The notes: generated from the letters alone by a model not told the origin. 64,000 bases of DNA from Bacillus massilioanorexius (GCF_902374955.1 NZ_CABKRX010000087.1:62001-126000); one strand, 5' to 3'; shown: positions 26,238 to 35,140, counted from the stretch's first letter. A program made the numbers and translations.

Positions 26238-27596
26238 CTATTTAGTTGTTATGTTAGCTTGATTTAGCCATTGTTGAATATGTTCAAATGTTTGATCCAA
26301 TCGTGATATTAGCTCTGAAATTTCTTGATGCAATATCGTTAATGGTGGAGCAATAATAAATGCGTCACCAATAAGACCATCTATACCTGCTTGCGCTGGA
26401 TAAAGTAGAAGTCCATTTTGTTGGGCAAGCTGAATGATTGTATTAGTCAGTCGAACATCTCTATCGAATGGTTTTTTCGTTTCAAAGTCCTGAACACATT
26501 CAATGCCTATCAGTAATCCTTTTCCTCTCACATCACCTATAAAAGAATATTTATTTTGTAATTTTTTTAATTCTGATTGAATGAAAATGCCTTTTTGTTC
26601 AACCTGCTGTATGATATTATGACTTTCTAAATACTCAATCACAGCAAGAGAAACGGCGCATGATAACGGATTCGCACTAAACGTATGACCGCTCATAATA
26701 CTACCCGATCCTTCTATAATGGGTCTCATGACCTTTTCACTTACCAGTGTAGCTGCAATTGGTGTATAACCACCGCTCATCCCTTTTCCAAATGCTACTA
26801 TGTCAGGAATCATCTGATCATGATCACAACCTAATATCGTACCAGTGCGGCCAATACCTGTCATAACCTCATCAGCGATAAGTAAAATATCATTCTCTTT
26901 ACATATTTGTTTTATTTTTTTTAAATAACCTGGAGGTGAAGAAATGGCTCCTCCTGCGGCACCGACTACAGGTTCACAAATGAATGCCGCAATATTTTCC
27001 TTACCCATTTTCCGGATCATCGATTGCAACTCATCTGCGCATTTCAGTTCACAAGAAGGATATATTTTATCATATGGGCATCGATAACAATATGGTGGAG
27101 ATACCGACGGATAACTTTCCAATAATATACAAAAACGCTCTCTTCGAACAGTATGACCAGACATCGATAATGCCCCTAATGTAATCCCGTGATAACTCAT
27201 CCATCTAGATATTATTTTTGTCTTTTTATGCTGACCTTTCTCTTGCCAATACTGCAGGGCGATTTTTAAGGCTGTTTCCGTGGCTTCTGAGCCGCTATTT
27301 ACAAAGAAGCTATATGTTAGTCCTCGAGCTGTTAAATCCCTTAATTTCGCCGCTAGAAGCTCAGCAGGCTCACTTGTAAATTGCGAACGATAAACAAAGG
27401 AAACCTGTTCAACTTGTTTTATCATTGCTTGTTTAATTTCATCTACACCGTGACCAATATTTACTGTAATTGCTCCAGAAGAAGCATCTATATATTCCTT
27501 ACCATCCTTATCATAAAGATACACTCCTTCTCCTCGTTCGATCATGGGATAACTTTGAGATAAATCTGGTTTAATAAGCGGAGAATCTTGCATCAC
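26238..27596 (-). CDS. yodT: Class III aminotransferase (YodT)
   Basis: A 452-residue PLP-dependent aminotransferase. It has the N-terminal GSEATETALK phosphate-binding region, the ADEVMTGIGRTG Asp-bearing motif, and the PLP Lys in AFGKGMSGGY. It is most like the omega-amino-acid/beta-alanine type and would transaminate the beta-amino group. It is the first gene of yodT-S-R-Q-P. The run order is the reverse of B. subtilis kamA-yodP-Q-R-S-T. The frame begins at a GTG at 27596 with an ATG directly after; GGGGG lies seven to ten bases upstream. Confidence 0.85.
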   Translation of the reverse strand: MMQDSPLIKPDLSQSYPMIERGEGVYLYDKDGKEYIDASSGAITVNIGHGVDEIKQAMIKQVEQVSFVYRSQFTSEPAELLAAKLRDLTARGLTYSFFVNSGSEATETALKIALQYWQEKGQHKKTKIISRWMSYHGITLGALSMSGHTVRRERFCILLESYPSVSPPYCYRCPYDKIYPSCELKCADELQSMIRKMGKENIAAFICEPVVGAAGGAISSPPGYLKKIKQICKENDILLIADEVMTGIGRTGTILGCDHDQMIPDIVAFGKGMSGGYTPIAATLVSEKVMRPIIEGSGSIMSGHTFSANPLSCAVSLAVIEYLESHNIIQQVEQKGIFIQSELKKLQNKYSFIGDVRGKGLLIGIECVQDFETKKPFDRDVRLTNTIIQLAQQNGLLLYPAQAGIDGLIGDAFIIAPPLTILHQEISELISRLDQTFEHIQQWLNQANITTK

Positions 27597-27866
27597 ATAT
27601 TTCCCCCTAACAATAGGCTACTATTATGTATATGAGTATATATATTTTTCTTGCTAATATTTTTGCATTCACATTCCATTCAGACATTGCCATTTACCCA
27701 AAAAAAGATGAACAAGAGAATCTTCATATGAGTTAAGTCAGTATGATAAATTTTAAATTTTTCAATAAACATTCTTTAAAATAGTTCGCTTAGTTCATTC
27801 CCTTGAGAAGCTCAATTTTACACATAATCATTTGAAATGATATTTACATGCCCTTTTTCGGCAAAA
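27597..27866. other. Gap upstream of yodT
   Basis: It must hold the yodT promoter. I looked for a sigma-54 site and found only TGG-N9-GC (one base short) on the minus strand near 27672. An AT-rich stretch with CATATACATA at 27632-27641 could be a sigma-E -10, without a convincing -35. Confidence 0.3.
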
Positions 27867-27900
27867 AGAGTTTGAAGCTTATAACTAAGCTTCAAACTCT
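27867..27900 (-). terminator. Terminator after the YjcZ-type gene
   Basis: Perfect 15-bp stem (AGAGTTTGAAGCTTA and complement) with a four-base loop. On the minus strand it is followed by TTTTTGCCG. It starts 13 bases past the stop. Confidence 0.9.
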
Positions 27901-27912
27901 TTCGTTTTTTTA

Positions 27913-28077
27913 TTAGCAGCCACAAGTTCCTCCACAGAAGGAAGCTCCAATGATAATTAAAAGGATGAATAATACTACGATTAGAGCGAAGCTGCCGCCT
28001 CCCCAGCCACAGCCTCCACCATAACCATATCCACCGCCACCGCAACCGCCATATCCATATCCGCCATATCCGTACAT
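27913..28077 (-). CDS. yjcZ: YjcZ family sporulation peptide
   Basis: A 54-residue peptide. A Gly/Tyr-rich head (about residues 1-28, with Cys at 12 and 23) is followed by one hydrophobic segment (SFALIVVLFILLIIIGASF, about 29-47). The tail is Cys/Gly-rich (CGGTCGC). This is the pattern of YjcZ/YhcZ spore-associated peptides. GAGGAG lies nine bases before the ATG, and a strong terminator follows. It stands alone. Coat or membrane location during sporulation is inferred from the family. Confidence 0.85.
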   Translation of the reverse strand: MYGYGGYGYGGCGGGGYGYGGGCGWGGGSFALIVVLFILLIIIGASFCGGTCGC

Positions 28078-28252
28078 ATATTTCAGCTCCTCATAGATTT
28101 CTTAATGTCATGCTACACTGATACATTATGACGGTGGGCTTGTGTCTGTATGTGCATATGCCCATTTTTTTTAAAGACCATAAATTTTCTTGGCTGTTTT
28201 TTATCTTACGTCCATTCCCTTATACGATGTCAGTTATTTTTCAGTAATCAAA

Positions 28253-28297
28253 AAAAGAGTGAATTCCAAAAGCGATACTTTTGGAATTCACTCTTTT
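28253..28297 (-). terminator. Strong terminator downstream of ypqE (distal hairpin)
   Basis: Perfect 19-bp arms (AAAAGAGTGAATTCCAAAA and complement) with a seven-base loop. The minus side is followed by TTGATTAC after the T run. It is the second of two consecutive hairpins. Confidence 0.85.
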
Positions 28298-28306
28298 ACT
28301 AATCAA

Positions 28307-28338
28307 AGACTTCTCAAAGTATTTCCTTTGAGAAGTCT
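28307..28338 (-). terminator. Proximal hairpin downstream of ypqE
   Basis: Perfect 13-bp arms AGACTTCTCAAAG/CTTTGAGAAGTCT with a six-base loop, 16 bases past the ypqE stop. The T run after it is short (TTTGATT), and a second hairpin follows at once. Confidence 0.7.
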
Positions 28339-28353
28339 GTTAAGAAATAATAA

Positions 28354-28818
28354 TTATTTAGGTGTTACAGTTAATAATGTTGTTTCTCCTTTAACAAGAG
28401 AAGCTTCTGATGTTTTTTCAATTTTTTCTTGTGCATCTGTATTTGTAATAATAACAGGTGTGATCGTACTTTTTGCTTTTTCACGAATTAGATCTAAATT
28501 AAATGTAATCAATTTGTCACCTTGCTTAACTTGATCTCCTTCTTTTACAAATACTTCAAATCCTTCTCCGCCCATAGCAACTGTTTCTAGACCAACGTGA
28601 ATTAATATTTCAGTGTTGTTCTTCGTTTTTAATCCAATTGCATGCTTCGAACCAATAATTGTAGCAACTTCCGCATCAATCGGAGCTACAATTACTCCTT
28701 CAGATGGATCTATAGCAAGACCTTCTCCCATCATCTTTTGACCAAACACTGGATCAGGTACTTCTTCTAAAGGTATTAATTTACCAGTTGCTGGAGCAAC
28801 TAGCACATCCTTATTCAT
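28354..28818 (-). CDS. ypqE: PTS glucose-type EIIA protein (YpqE), start region frameshifted
   Basis: The 154-residue frame is a complete EIIA-Glc domain, with the phospho-acceptor His in ILIHVGLETV and the second active-site His in GSKHAIGL. It takes phosphate from HPr and passes it to an EIIB, or acts in regulation; no EIIB/C is nearby. ATG 28818 has no ribosome-binding site. A well-placed ATG at 28888 (AAAGGCGG upstream) would start a normal MFFKKLFG-type leader, but a run of seven A near 28872-28878 puts it one base out of frame. Either the sequence has one extra A, or the gene is impaired. Synteny with yppQ/yppP supports the name. Confidence 0.75.
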   Translation of the reverse strand: MNKDVLVAPATGKLIPLEEVPDPVFGQKMMGEGLAIDPSEGVIVAPIDAEVATIIGSKHAIGLKTKNNTEILIHVGLETVAMGGEGFEVFVKEGDQVKQGDKLITFNLDLIREKAKSTITPVIITNTDAQEKIEKTSEASLVKGETTLLTVTPK

Positions 28819-28972
28819 TAAAGGTTCTACTTTTTCATTTGTTGCTTCAGTTTCATTTTTTTTGCCAAAAAGTTTTTTTAAAGAACATTTTATTGCCGCC
28901 TTTCAAGTTTAAAACTATTTCAAAATAGAAATTTCTATTTTTCAAGAACATACTTTATCATAAAAGCGATAC

Positions 28973-29398
28973 TTATGTAAATAGTTTCACAAACTCTGCA
29001 TACCCTTCTTTTTCTAATGATTCTACTGGAATGAAGCGTAATGAAGCTGAATTAATACAATATCGTAACCCTTTTGGACCAGGACCATCCGGAAAAACAT
29101 GACCTAAATGTGAATTAGCTGTTTTGCTTCTCACTTCCGTTCTTCTCATTCCATAGCTATCATCAAATTTTTCAATTATTTCTTCCTCTTTGATTGGCTT
29201 TGTAAAACTTGGCCATCCGCAGCCAGCATCAAATTGATCAAGTGAAGTGAATAGAGGTTCTCCAGAAATGATATCAACATAAATTCCCGATTTTTTATTA
29301 TTGTAGTATTCATTTTGAAAAGGTGGTTCTGTTGCATTATTTTGTGTTACCTCATATTGAATAGAAGTTAATTTCTTTTTTAAGTCTTCATTATTCAT
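28973..29398 (-). CDS. msrB: Peptide methionine (R)-S-oxide reductase MsrB
   Basis: A 141-residue reductase for methionine-R-sulfoxide. It shows the family features GIYVDIISGEPLFTS, then CGWPSF, then the RRTEVRS-x-x-x-x-S-H-L-G-H segment and the catalytic GLRYCINSASLRF. The CxxC zinc pairs of some MsrB are not present, so it is the non-zinc type. ATG 29398 has GGGGTGA five bases upstream. It overlaps the msrA end by eight bases, so the two are co-translated. Confidence 0.93.
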   Translation of the reverse strand: MNNEDLKKKLTSIQYEVTQNNATEPPFQNEYYNNKKSGIYVDIISGEPLFTSLDQFDAGCGWPSFTKPIKEEEIIEKFDDSYGMRRTEVRSKTANSHLGHVFPDGPGPKGLRYCINSASLRFIPVESLEKEGYAEFVKLFT

Positions 29399-29930
29399 TT
29401 TTATCACCCCAGTATTGTTTTATAAAACCAGCTCTTCCAGATCCAACATGATAGGAATTATAGTGATCTGGATTTTTCTTATAATACTGTTGATGATATT
29501 CTTCAGCTTCATAAAAGGTAGAAGCAGGTATTATAGGAGTTACTATTTTCAAAGGAAATCTACCGCTTTTTTCTAAATTCTGTTTTGATTTTTCTGCTAG
29601 ATGTTTTTGTTCTTCGTTATGATAAAATATCGCTGATTTATAGGAGCCACCACGGTCATAAAATTGTCCACCCACATCAGTTGGATCAATTTGCATCCAA
29701 AATATTTCAAGTAATTTTTCATATGAAATGATTTCAGGGTGAAAGGTAATTTGAACAGCTTCATAATGCCCTGTAGTATCCGTACACACTTCTTGATAAG
29801 TAGGATTTTCTTTTGTACCTCCTGTATACCCAGAAACGACTTTTTCAACACCATCATATCGATCAAATGGTTTAACCATACACCAAAAACATCCACCAGC
29901 AAAGGTTGCAATTTCTACTTTTCTATCCAT
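29391..29930 (-). CDS. msrA: Peptide methionine (S)-S-oxide reductase MsrA
   Basis: A 179-residue reductase for methionine-S-sulfoxide. The active-site Cys is in AGGCFWCMVKPF; the usual G-C-F-W is kept. VVSGYTGG and DPTDVGGQFYDRGGSYKSAIF are further family marks. ATG 29930 has AAAGGAGTG upstream, whereas the longer frame to 29978 has none. It is the first gene of msrA-msrB, which together repair oxidised methionine using thioredoxin. Confidence 0.93.
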   Translation of the reverse strand: MDRKVEIATFAGGCFWCMVKPFDRYDGVEKVVSGYTGGTKENPTYQEVCTDTTGHYEAVQITFHPEIISYEKLLEIFWMQIDPTDVGGQFYDRGGSYKSAIFYHNEEQKHLAEKSKQNLEKSGRFPLKIVTPIIPASTFYEAEEYHQQYYKKNPDHYNSYHVGSGRAGFIKQYWGDKNE

Positions 29931-30167
29931 ACTATTCACTCCTTTATGGTTAAGTATGTATTTATTTAAGAACTGCATTCATTTTACCTTTTTTATTTCC
30001 ATCATCCAAATATAAGCACTTATTATTACCTTTCAATAGCTGGGTGAAGAGAGTGTAAAATAAAGAAATTTCATATGACACCTACCCAAGTTATTATGCA
30101 TACATTTATAACGTACGAAAAATGAGTAAATGAAATTAGTATGTACTAAATAAAATATTGTGACACT

Positions 30168-30202
30168 CCACTTAAAGAATAACTATTTTTATCTTTAAGT
30201 GG
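30168..30202. other. Hairpin upstream of the DUF4397 gene
   Basis: Perfect 10-bp arms CCACTTAAAG/CTTTAAGTGG with a 15-base AT-rich loop, 54 bases before the next start. It lacks a clear T run on either side, so it could be a weak terminator or a leader hairpin. The rest of the 325-base gap from 29931 has no visible gene. Confidence 0.4.
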
Positions 30203-30255
30203 CTATCTTTGTGATTTTTAACACTGAATAATAGGAAATTGAGAGGAGATTTAGC

Positions 30256-31011
30256 ATGTATTCAATGTCACCTGATCATTACTTAGCCAAAGCAGAAAAA
30301 TATGGTTTATTAGCAGATTACTATAAATATATTAATCCTACCTTACACATTTATTACTATAAAAAACATTACAATAACATACAAAAAGCAGTAGCATCCG
30401 AAAGATCTGCTTTCACTGATTCAACACCAGAGCAACAAGCAAAAATAAGATTACTACATGTTGCACCTGATGCGCCTAATGTAGATATTTACGTTAATGG
30501 CACTAGAATAATAAAAGATTTTCCTTATAAAAGTGTAACGGATTATTTAGCTTTACCTAAAGGGAAATATCAAATGGACATTTATCCAACCGGGAACCAA
30601 ATATCCACCATCATTAGCAGAAAAATCATTGTTGAAAGCGGTAAAAGTTATACTCTTGCAACAGTGGGTAGTGAAAACAACCTTAAACTTCTTACTTACC
30701 ATGAAGAATTTAATGTCCCAAATGGCGAAGCAAAGCTACGTTTCATCCATTTGTCTCCAGAAACAGCACCAATGGATTTGGCAGTTAAACATGCTGATTG
30801 TGTATTTACAAATATTCCATTTCGAAAGTCAACAAATTATTTAGGCGTTACTCCTATGACTTTAGATCTTGAAGCTCGACTTTCAGGTACAGAAACTATT
30901 GCATTAGAGATACCAAATACAGAATTCATGCCTAATACCATTCATTCTATTTATATTATCGGGTTAGAGAACGAAAGAGCACCATTAGAAGCATTAATTC
31001 TTTCTCCATAA
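30256..31011 (+). CDS. DUF4397 domain protein
   Basis: A 251-residue protein with two DUF4397 beta-sandwich repeats. The first (about 73-155) begins AKIRLLHVAPDAPNVDIYVNG. The second (about 160-248) begins AKLRFIHLSPETAPMDLAV. The N-terminal 60 residues are Tyr-rich and helical, without a signal peptide. DUF4397 proteins are often cell-surface or spore associated; the lack of export signal favours the cytoplasm or a coat location. AGGAG precedes the ATG. It stands alone between two terminators. Confidence 0.8.
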   Translation: MYSMSPDHYLAKAEKYGLLADYYKYINPTLHIYYYKKHYNNIQKAVASERSAFTDSTPEQQAKIRLLHVAPDAPNVDIYVNGTRIIKDFPYKSVTDYLALPKGKYQMDIYPTGNQISTIISRKIIVESGKSYTLATVGSENNLKLLTYHEEFNVPNGEAKLRFIHLSPETAPMDLAVKHADCVFTNIPFRKSTNYLGVTPMTLDLEARLSGTETIALEIPNTEFMPNTIHSIYIIGLENERAPLEALILSP

Positions 31012-31119
31012 TGAACAACATGAGTAACAAGCATCAGGAGCAAAACTCAACCTAGGCACCCTACTTCGTAATATTTCACAAAGTTTGTTCAAACAAAAAA
31101 ATTCATATACTCCTAATAA

Positions 31120-31170
31120 AAAAACCTAGTTAGAAAGCCATTCAAATTGAATGTTCTACTAGGTTTTTTT
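31120..31170. terminator. Bidirectional terminator between DUF4397 gene and ypmS
   Basis: AACCTAGTTAGAA pairs with TTCTACTAGGTT around an AT-rich loop. Seven A lie on the left and seven T on the right, so it serves both converging genes. Confidence 0.8.
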
Positions 31171-31211
31171 ATCATGATATTGAGTGTGCAGTCAGTTAAT
31201 GAATCATTAAC

Positions 31212-31820
31212 TTAATGACTCTTCACTCCTTCTGAAGGTATGACTAACCGAAAGGAAATATCGTCCTTTTTCAAATCAAAGTTATTTACTTTCATTGTAT
31301 AATGATCTACTAAAATAATCTCGGAAAGGAGTACTTGAATTTCTTCCTTTTTCGGATTGATCACAAGCCATTCCGGTAAATCATTCTGTTTTTTAATAAA
31401 ATTCATGACATAAGAAACAGGCAATTTCATTTGCCCTAATTTCATTGTCTCTTGTTTCAATAATAAATCTCCATTCTCTAAAGTATATGGTTTAAACGTC
31501 ATCTTTAATTGAAGATTATTATCAAAAACAGGTATTGTCGTATATAATTCAATAACATCTGTCAATCTAACGTCATATTGAAACGAGCCCGTTTTCTGAT
31601 ATTTAGCTATATTATTATTAATTAATTGATTTAAGCTTTCTTTATTACTTTGAAGAAGAATCGATGTTTCCTCAGAGTTTGATTTTGAATTATCTATTTC
31701 AGGGACTTCACTTGGAATTCCCACTAGAATAACAATAGATAGTAAAGAAGCCACAATAATTCCAACTAGTGTAAAGAAAAGAATTTTCCATACATTTCTT
31801 TTCTTAGTTCTTGATCTCAA
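31212..31820 (-). CDS. ypmS: YpmS family membrane-anchored protein
   Basis: A 202-residue protein with one N-terminal membrane helix (about 11-34) and an outside domain of the DUF2140 type. The ELYTTIPVFDNNLQLKMTF and LPVSYVMNFI segments are typical of YpmS. Function is unknown. It follows ypmR after 27 bases, the same ypmQ-ypmR-ypmS order as B. subtilis. Confidence 0.82.
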   Translation of the reverse strand: MRSRTKKRNVWKILFFTLVGIIVASLLSIVILVGIPSEVPEIDNSKSNSEETSILLQSNKESLNQLINNNIAKYQKTGSFQYDVRLTDVIELYTTIPVFDNNLQLKMTFKPYTLENGDLLLKQETMKLGQMKLPVSYVMNFIKKQNDLPEWLVINPKKEEIQVLLSEIILVDHYTMKVNNFDLKKDDISFRLVIPSEGVKSH

Positions 31821-31847
31821 GTTGATTCCTCCTTAACCTTAATATGA

Positions 31848-32696
31848 TTAGTTTTCTTTATTCTCTTGTTGTTCAGTTGGAGAAATCGTATATTTTTTCA
31901 ATTCTTCATAAACCGCATTTCCCATTAATTGATATCCTTTTGAATTTGGATGAAAGTAATCTTCCTCATAAATCAAATTTTCTTTATCGTTTTCAAACAA
32001 AGAACTAATTTTGACTAAATGAACGTTATCGAATGATTTCGCTATTTCTTCACTTGTTCGATTCCACTCCAACAAAATTTCATCAAATTCTTTTATATTA
32101 CTAAACCACTTATCAAACGGATTATATAAACCCATTAAATAAATATCTGCATCCTTATTTTGCGCACGAATAGTAGTTAATACTTCTCGTACATTTTTTT
32201 CATAGCTCTGCATTCCTTTTTCAAAATATGAAGTTTTTAAATGCTTAAAGTTTTCTTTTACAACCTTCATCACGTCATTTCCACCGATTGTAATAATGAT
32301 TACATCAGCTTGCTTTAAAACACTCATCACTTCATCATTTTGAATTTTGTTAACCAACCCTTTTGACGTTAGCCCTTTTTTACCATCATGCGATATACTA
32401 ATGTCTTTGATCTTTTGATCTTTTTCTAGATGGGCAGATAAAGTTGCTTGATAACCACCATTTTCAGAATGATCACCAACGCCTTTTGTTAAAGAATCAC
32501 CAATTGTAGCGATTTTAAGGTCTGCTGGAGTTTGATCTACAAAGGATTGGTTCTTCTCTTCTTGTTCTATTTGCGATTTTTGTTCTGATTGCGCTTCATT
32601 TACATTTTGATTCGTTAGTTTCGTCTTAAAATCAGGTAAAGAACACGAAGATAATAGGACACAAATGAAAGATAATACAATCATTTTCTTAAGCAT
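31848..32696 (-). CDS. ypmR: SGNH/GDSL hydrolase lipoprotein YpmR
   Basis: A 282-residue exported lipoprotein. The signal peptide ends in LSSCS, with Cys as the lipid site. After a Gln/Glu-rich linker comes an SGNH hydrolase with its four blocks: GDSLTKG (Ser), a Gly in HDGKKGLTSKG, GGND (Asn), and DYFHPNSKGY (Asp-His). It is likely an esterase or lipase acting outside the membrane, with unknown substrate. ATG 32696 is preceded by AAAGGGAG at nine bases; an upstream GTG is too close to that site. Confidence 0.85.
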   Translation of the reverse strand: MLKKMIVLSFICVLLSSCSLPDFKTKLTNQNVNEAQSEQKSQIEQEEKNQSFVDQTPADLKIATIGDSLTKGVGDHSENGGYQATLSAHLEKDQKIKDISISHDGKKGLTSKGLVNKIQNDEVMSVLKQADVIIITIGGNDVMKVVKENFKHLKTSYFEKGMQSYEKNVREVLTTIRAQNKDADIYLMGLYNPFDKWFSNIKEFDEILLEWNRTSEEIAKSFDNVHLVKISSLFENDKENLIYEEDYFHPNSKGYQLMGNAVYEELKKYTISPTEQQENKEN

Positions 32697-32751
32697 GTTC
32701 TTCACTCCCTTTGATGCTGAATTTCAACCTTGGATGATAGACGAGAGATCA

Positions 32752-33348
32752 TTATTTTTGTAAAATTTTTATATGCTTTAAAATTTCTTCAAGTGGGAAC
32801 TTAGTTGTACCTGGATAGTTTTTTACAATGCTACCTTCTTCATTCACAAGAAAAAAATCTGTACCATGCAGCACTTGATCAGACGCCTCCGGTTTCTTCA
32901 CTATCATATGAAAATTTTTTTCTGCAAATTTCTCAATATATGATTGATTATAACCGGTTACAAAACTCCAATTTGAATAATTTGCTTTGAATTGGTCCCC
33001 AAATTGTTTTAGCTTTTCTGGCGAATCTACTGTTGGGTCGATGCTAAAAGATAAAAGTTCTACATCTTTAAATCCCTTTTCTTTTAAAGCTGATTGTAAC
33101 TTTGACATATTAGAAGTCATTGGTAAGCAAACATCATTACAGTTCGTAAAAATAAAATTAACAACAGTGACTTTTCCTTTGTAATCGTCAAGAGACACAG
33201 GTGAACGATCTTGATTTGTTACTGAAAAATCTTCTAATTCCCAATTAGTACTGTTTGGAATAGCCTCCGCTTTACATCCAGCAAGTACGATTAGTAAGAA
33301 TAATATCCCGAATTTTACACTAATTTTCCTCAAAAAAATCCCATCCAT
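32752..33348 (-). CDS. ypmQ: SCO1/SenC family copper-chaperone-like lipoprotein (YpmQ)
   Basis: A 198-residue thioredoxin-fold lipoprotein. The lipobox is LAGC (Cys about residue 25). The copper-binding Cys pair lies in FTNCNDVCLPM, and the conserved His is in LHGTDFFLV. BsSCO in B. subtilis is needed to assemble the CuA centre of cytochrome c oxidase. The ATG at 33348 sits right against AAAGGG, so a TTG 15 bases further on may be the true start. It heads the ypmQ-ypmR-ypmS run. Confidence 0.85.
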   Translation of the reverse strand: MDGIFLRKISVKFGILFLLIVLAGCKAEAIPNSTNWELEDFSVTNQDRSPVSLDDYKGKVTVVNFIFTNCNDVCLPMTSNMSKLQSALKEKGFKDVELLSFSIDPTVDSPEKLKQFGDQFKANYSNWSFVTGYNQSYIEKFAEKNFHMIVKKPEASDQVLHGTDFFLVNEEGSIVKNYPGTTKFPLEEILKHIKILQK

Positions 33349-33523
33349 CCCTTTATTGAAATGCTACTTTCTTACATTATTCTATCAAACTAGCTAGAAC
33401 AATAAAAGAATATCTTCTTTATGATCAAAGCTGAAATTTCCTAAGTAAGCAAAAAATAGAAGATTTTAGTATTATTGTATGTTACTATATAATGGAATTT
33501 AATTAAAAAATAAAGGTGATGAC

Positions 33524-34033
33524 ATGAAATTAAAGAAACTATTCTTGCCAATACTGACTGCAGTTATATTAGCACTAGCAGGATGTTCCTCTAATAAATC
33601 AAATGAGGATGAACAATCACATTCTAACGATAATCATACACAACATGCAGAAAATGGCGACATCCAAGAAAAAACAAGCAGCGTTGAAAAATTACCTACT
33701 TTTTTAGCTGATAAACCTGAAGAAATGCAATTAGTTTACAGTGCTGCTGCTAAACATAAAGATTTATTAGAAAGTATGCCATGTTATTGCGGATGTGGTG
33801 AATCGGCTAATCATAAAAATAACTATGACTGTTTTGTTTTTAAAAACAACGAGGACGGCTCGATCGTATGGGATGATCATGGTACTCGCTGTGGAGTCTG
33901 CCAAGAAATCGCAGCCGAATCTGTTGTACTGTTAAACAAAGGTAAAACCCCAGTAGAAATTAGAAAATATATTGACGAGAAATATAAAGAAGGCTATGCA
34001 AAGCCAACACCAACTCCTATGCCAAAAGCATAA
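33524..34033 (+). CDS. PCYCGC-motif lipoprotein
   Basis: A 169-residue lipoprotein with signal peptide and lipobox LAGCSS (Cys 21). A His/Asn/Glu-rich linker (about 25-55) could bind metal. The motif PCYCGCGES lies about 87-95, followed by two more Cys in YDCFVF and RCGVCQE. The Cys-rich fold with PCYCGC is a family of unknown function in bacilli. It stands beside the SCO-type gene on the opposite strand, which hints at a metal or redox role outside the cell. AAAGGTGATG precedes the ATG. Confidence 0.8.
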   Translation: MKLKKLFLPILTAVILALAGCSSNKSNEDEQSHSNDNHTQHAENGDIQEKTSSVEKLPTFLADKPEEMQLVYSAAAKHKDLLESMPCYCGCGESANHKNNYDCFVFKNNEDGSIVWDDHGTRCGVCQEIAAESVVLLNKGKTPVEIRKYIDEKYKEGYAKPTPTPMPKA

Positions 34034-34092
34034 CTCTCTTTGTCTTATTCGGCTAACAAAAATACGACCCCCTATAATTACTATAGGATAAT

Positions 34093-34123
34093 AAAAAACA
34101 TCAGCTAGTTGCTGATGTTTTTT
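34093..34123. terminator. Bidirectional terminator between PCYCGC gene and tatC
   Basis: Perfect stem AAAACATCAGC/GCTGATGTTTT with a five-base loop, with A and T runs on both sides. It touches the tatC stop codon. Confidence 0.85.
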
Positions 34124-34925
34124 ATTTTACCTCTTCATAATCTTCAAAATCCACTTCTGAATTCAATCGCTTTTGTCGTTTCTTATATACAATTCGAGAA
34201 AGACTGATACTAATTTCGTATAACAAAATCAGCGGGATTGAAACGAGAATATTCGAGATAAAATCAGGCGGTGTAATCATTGCAGCAATGATTATTAGGA
34301 TGAAATATGCATACTTTCTAAATTTAGACAAGACTTTCGGATTTAGTAATCCAATTGATGTGAGGAACATCACAATTACAGGTAATTCAAAAACTAAAGC
34401 AATTGGTAAAGTCATATTGATTAAAAAGCTAAAATATTTTTCTGCTGTAAAATTGGTTACAAACATATCTCCACTTAATTCAATTAAGAAATGCATAATC
34501 GAAGGAAATATTACATAGTACCCAAAACATAACCCTAAGATAAATAAAACAAAAAGACCTGGTACATAGGATAGTGTCAATCTAATCTCATTCTTTTTTA
34601 GAGCTGGTTTAACAAAAAGCCATAATTGTAAGGCAAAGACTGGTATTGTACCTGCAATGGCAATTATACTCGCTAATTTAAAGTAAACCCAAATGATTTC
34701 ACCTGGTCCTAATACTATTAACTGTGTATCTAAACCTCTAACAAACCAATGATATATTGGTTCAACATTTAAAAAACCTATTAAGAAGAAAACAACAAAT
34801 GCTATTGCAATAATAATTAAACGTTTACGGAGCTCATCTAAATGATCTAACATATTCAAATCTTTATCTGCCATTGAATAATCAAGCCTACCTTCTGTTG
34901 AAACTTTGATCAGTGGATCGTCCAT
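34122..34925 (-). CDS. tatC: Twin-arginine translocase subunit TatC
   Basis: A 267-residue six-segment membrane protein. The conserved N-terminal LDHLDELRKRL signal-recognition segment is at about 26-36. The conserved Pro-Glu region is FELPVIVMFL. It binds twin-arginine signal peptides and works with TatA. ATG 34925 sits only two bases from AAGGAGA, so a later start at ATGGCAGAT (34874) is possible; residues before it are not typical of the family. tatA lies 260 bases upstream on the same strand with a terminator between them. Confidence 0.92.
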   Translation of the reverse strand: MDDPLIKVSTEGRLDYSMADKDLNMLDHLDELRKRLIIIAIAFVVFFLIGFLNVEPIYHWFVRGLDTQLIVLGPGEIIWVYFKLASIIAIAGTIPVFALQLWLFVKPALKKNEIRLTLSYVPGLFVLFILGLCFGYYVIFPSIMHFLIELSGDMFVTNFTAEKYFSFLINMTLPIALVFELPVIVMFLTSIGLLNPKVLSKFRKYAYFILIIIAAMITPPDFISNILVSIPLILLYEISISLSRIVYKKRQKRLNSEVDFEDYEEVK

Positions 34926-35033
34926 TCTCCTTAGATCGTTAGATGTCTAGCTTCATCGGACATCTTCATGTCTCATTCCTCACTACCCCATTGGCAGTAA
35001 TTGCTTTTGAGACTTTGTTAAACCTATTGTTTA

Positions 35034-35082
35034 TTACTACTTTTAACGTCAAAAATCAAAAATGTTCTAAAAGTAGTATTAA
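35034..35082. other. Hairpin-forming dyad between tatA and tatC
   Basis: TACTACTTTTA and AAAAGTAGTA arms are separated by about 26 AT-rich bases. It lies downstream of the tatA terminator and upstream of tatC. Its role is not clear. Confidence 0.3.
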
Positions 35083-35140
35083 CGAGATAAGTAAGTTGTT
35101 TACACACATTGTAGTATTTACTAAATTAAAATCGAATAAA

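Noticed and set aside
27597..27720. Possible sigma-54 promoter before yodT
   Set aside because: TGG and GC are nine, not ten, bases apart and the rest of the consensus is missing.
27818..28045. Trp/Arg-rich 75-codon minus frame
   Set aside because: It is the out-of-frame shadow of the Gly-rich YjcZ-type peptide gene and runs through its terminator.
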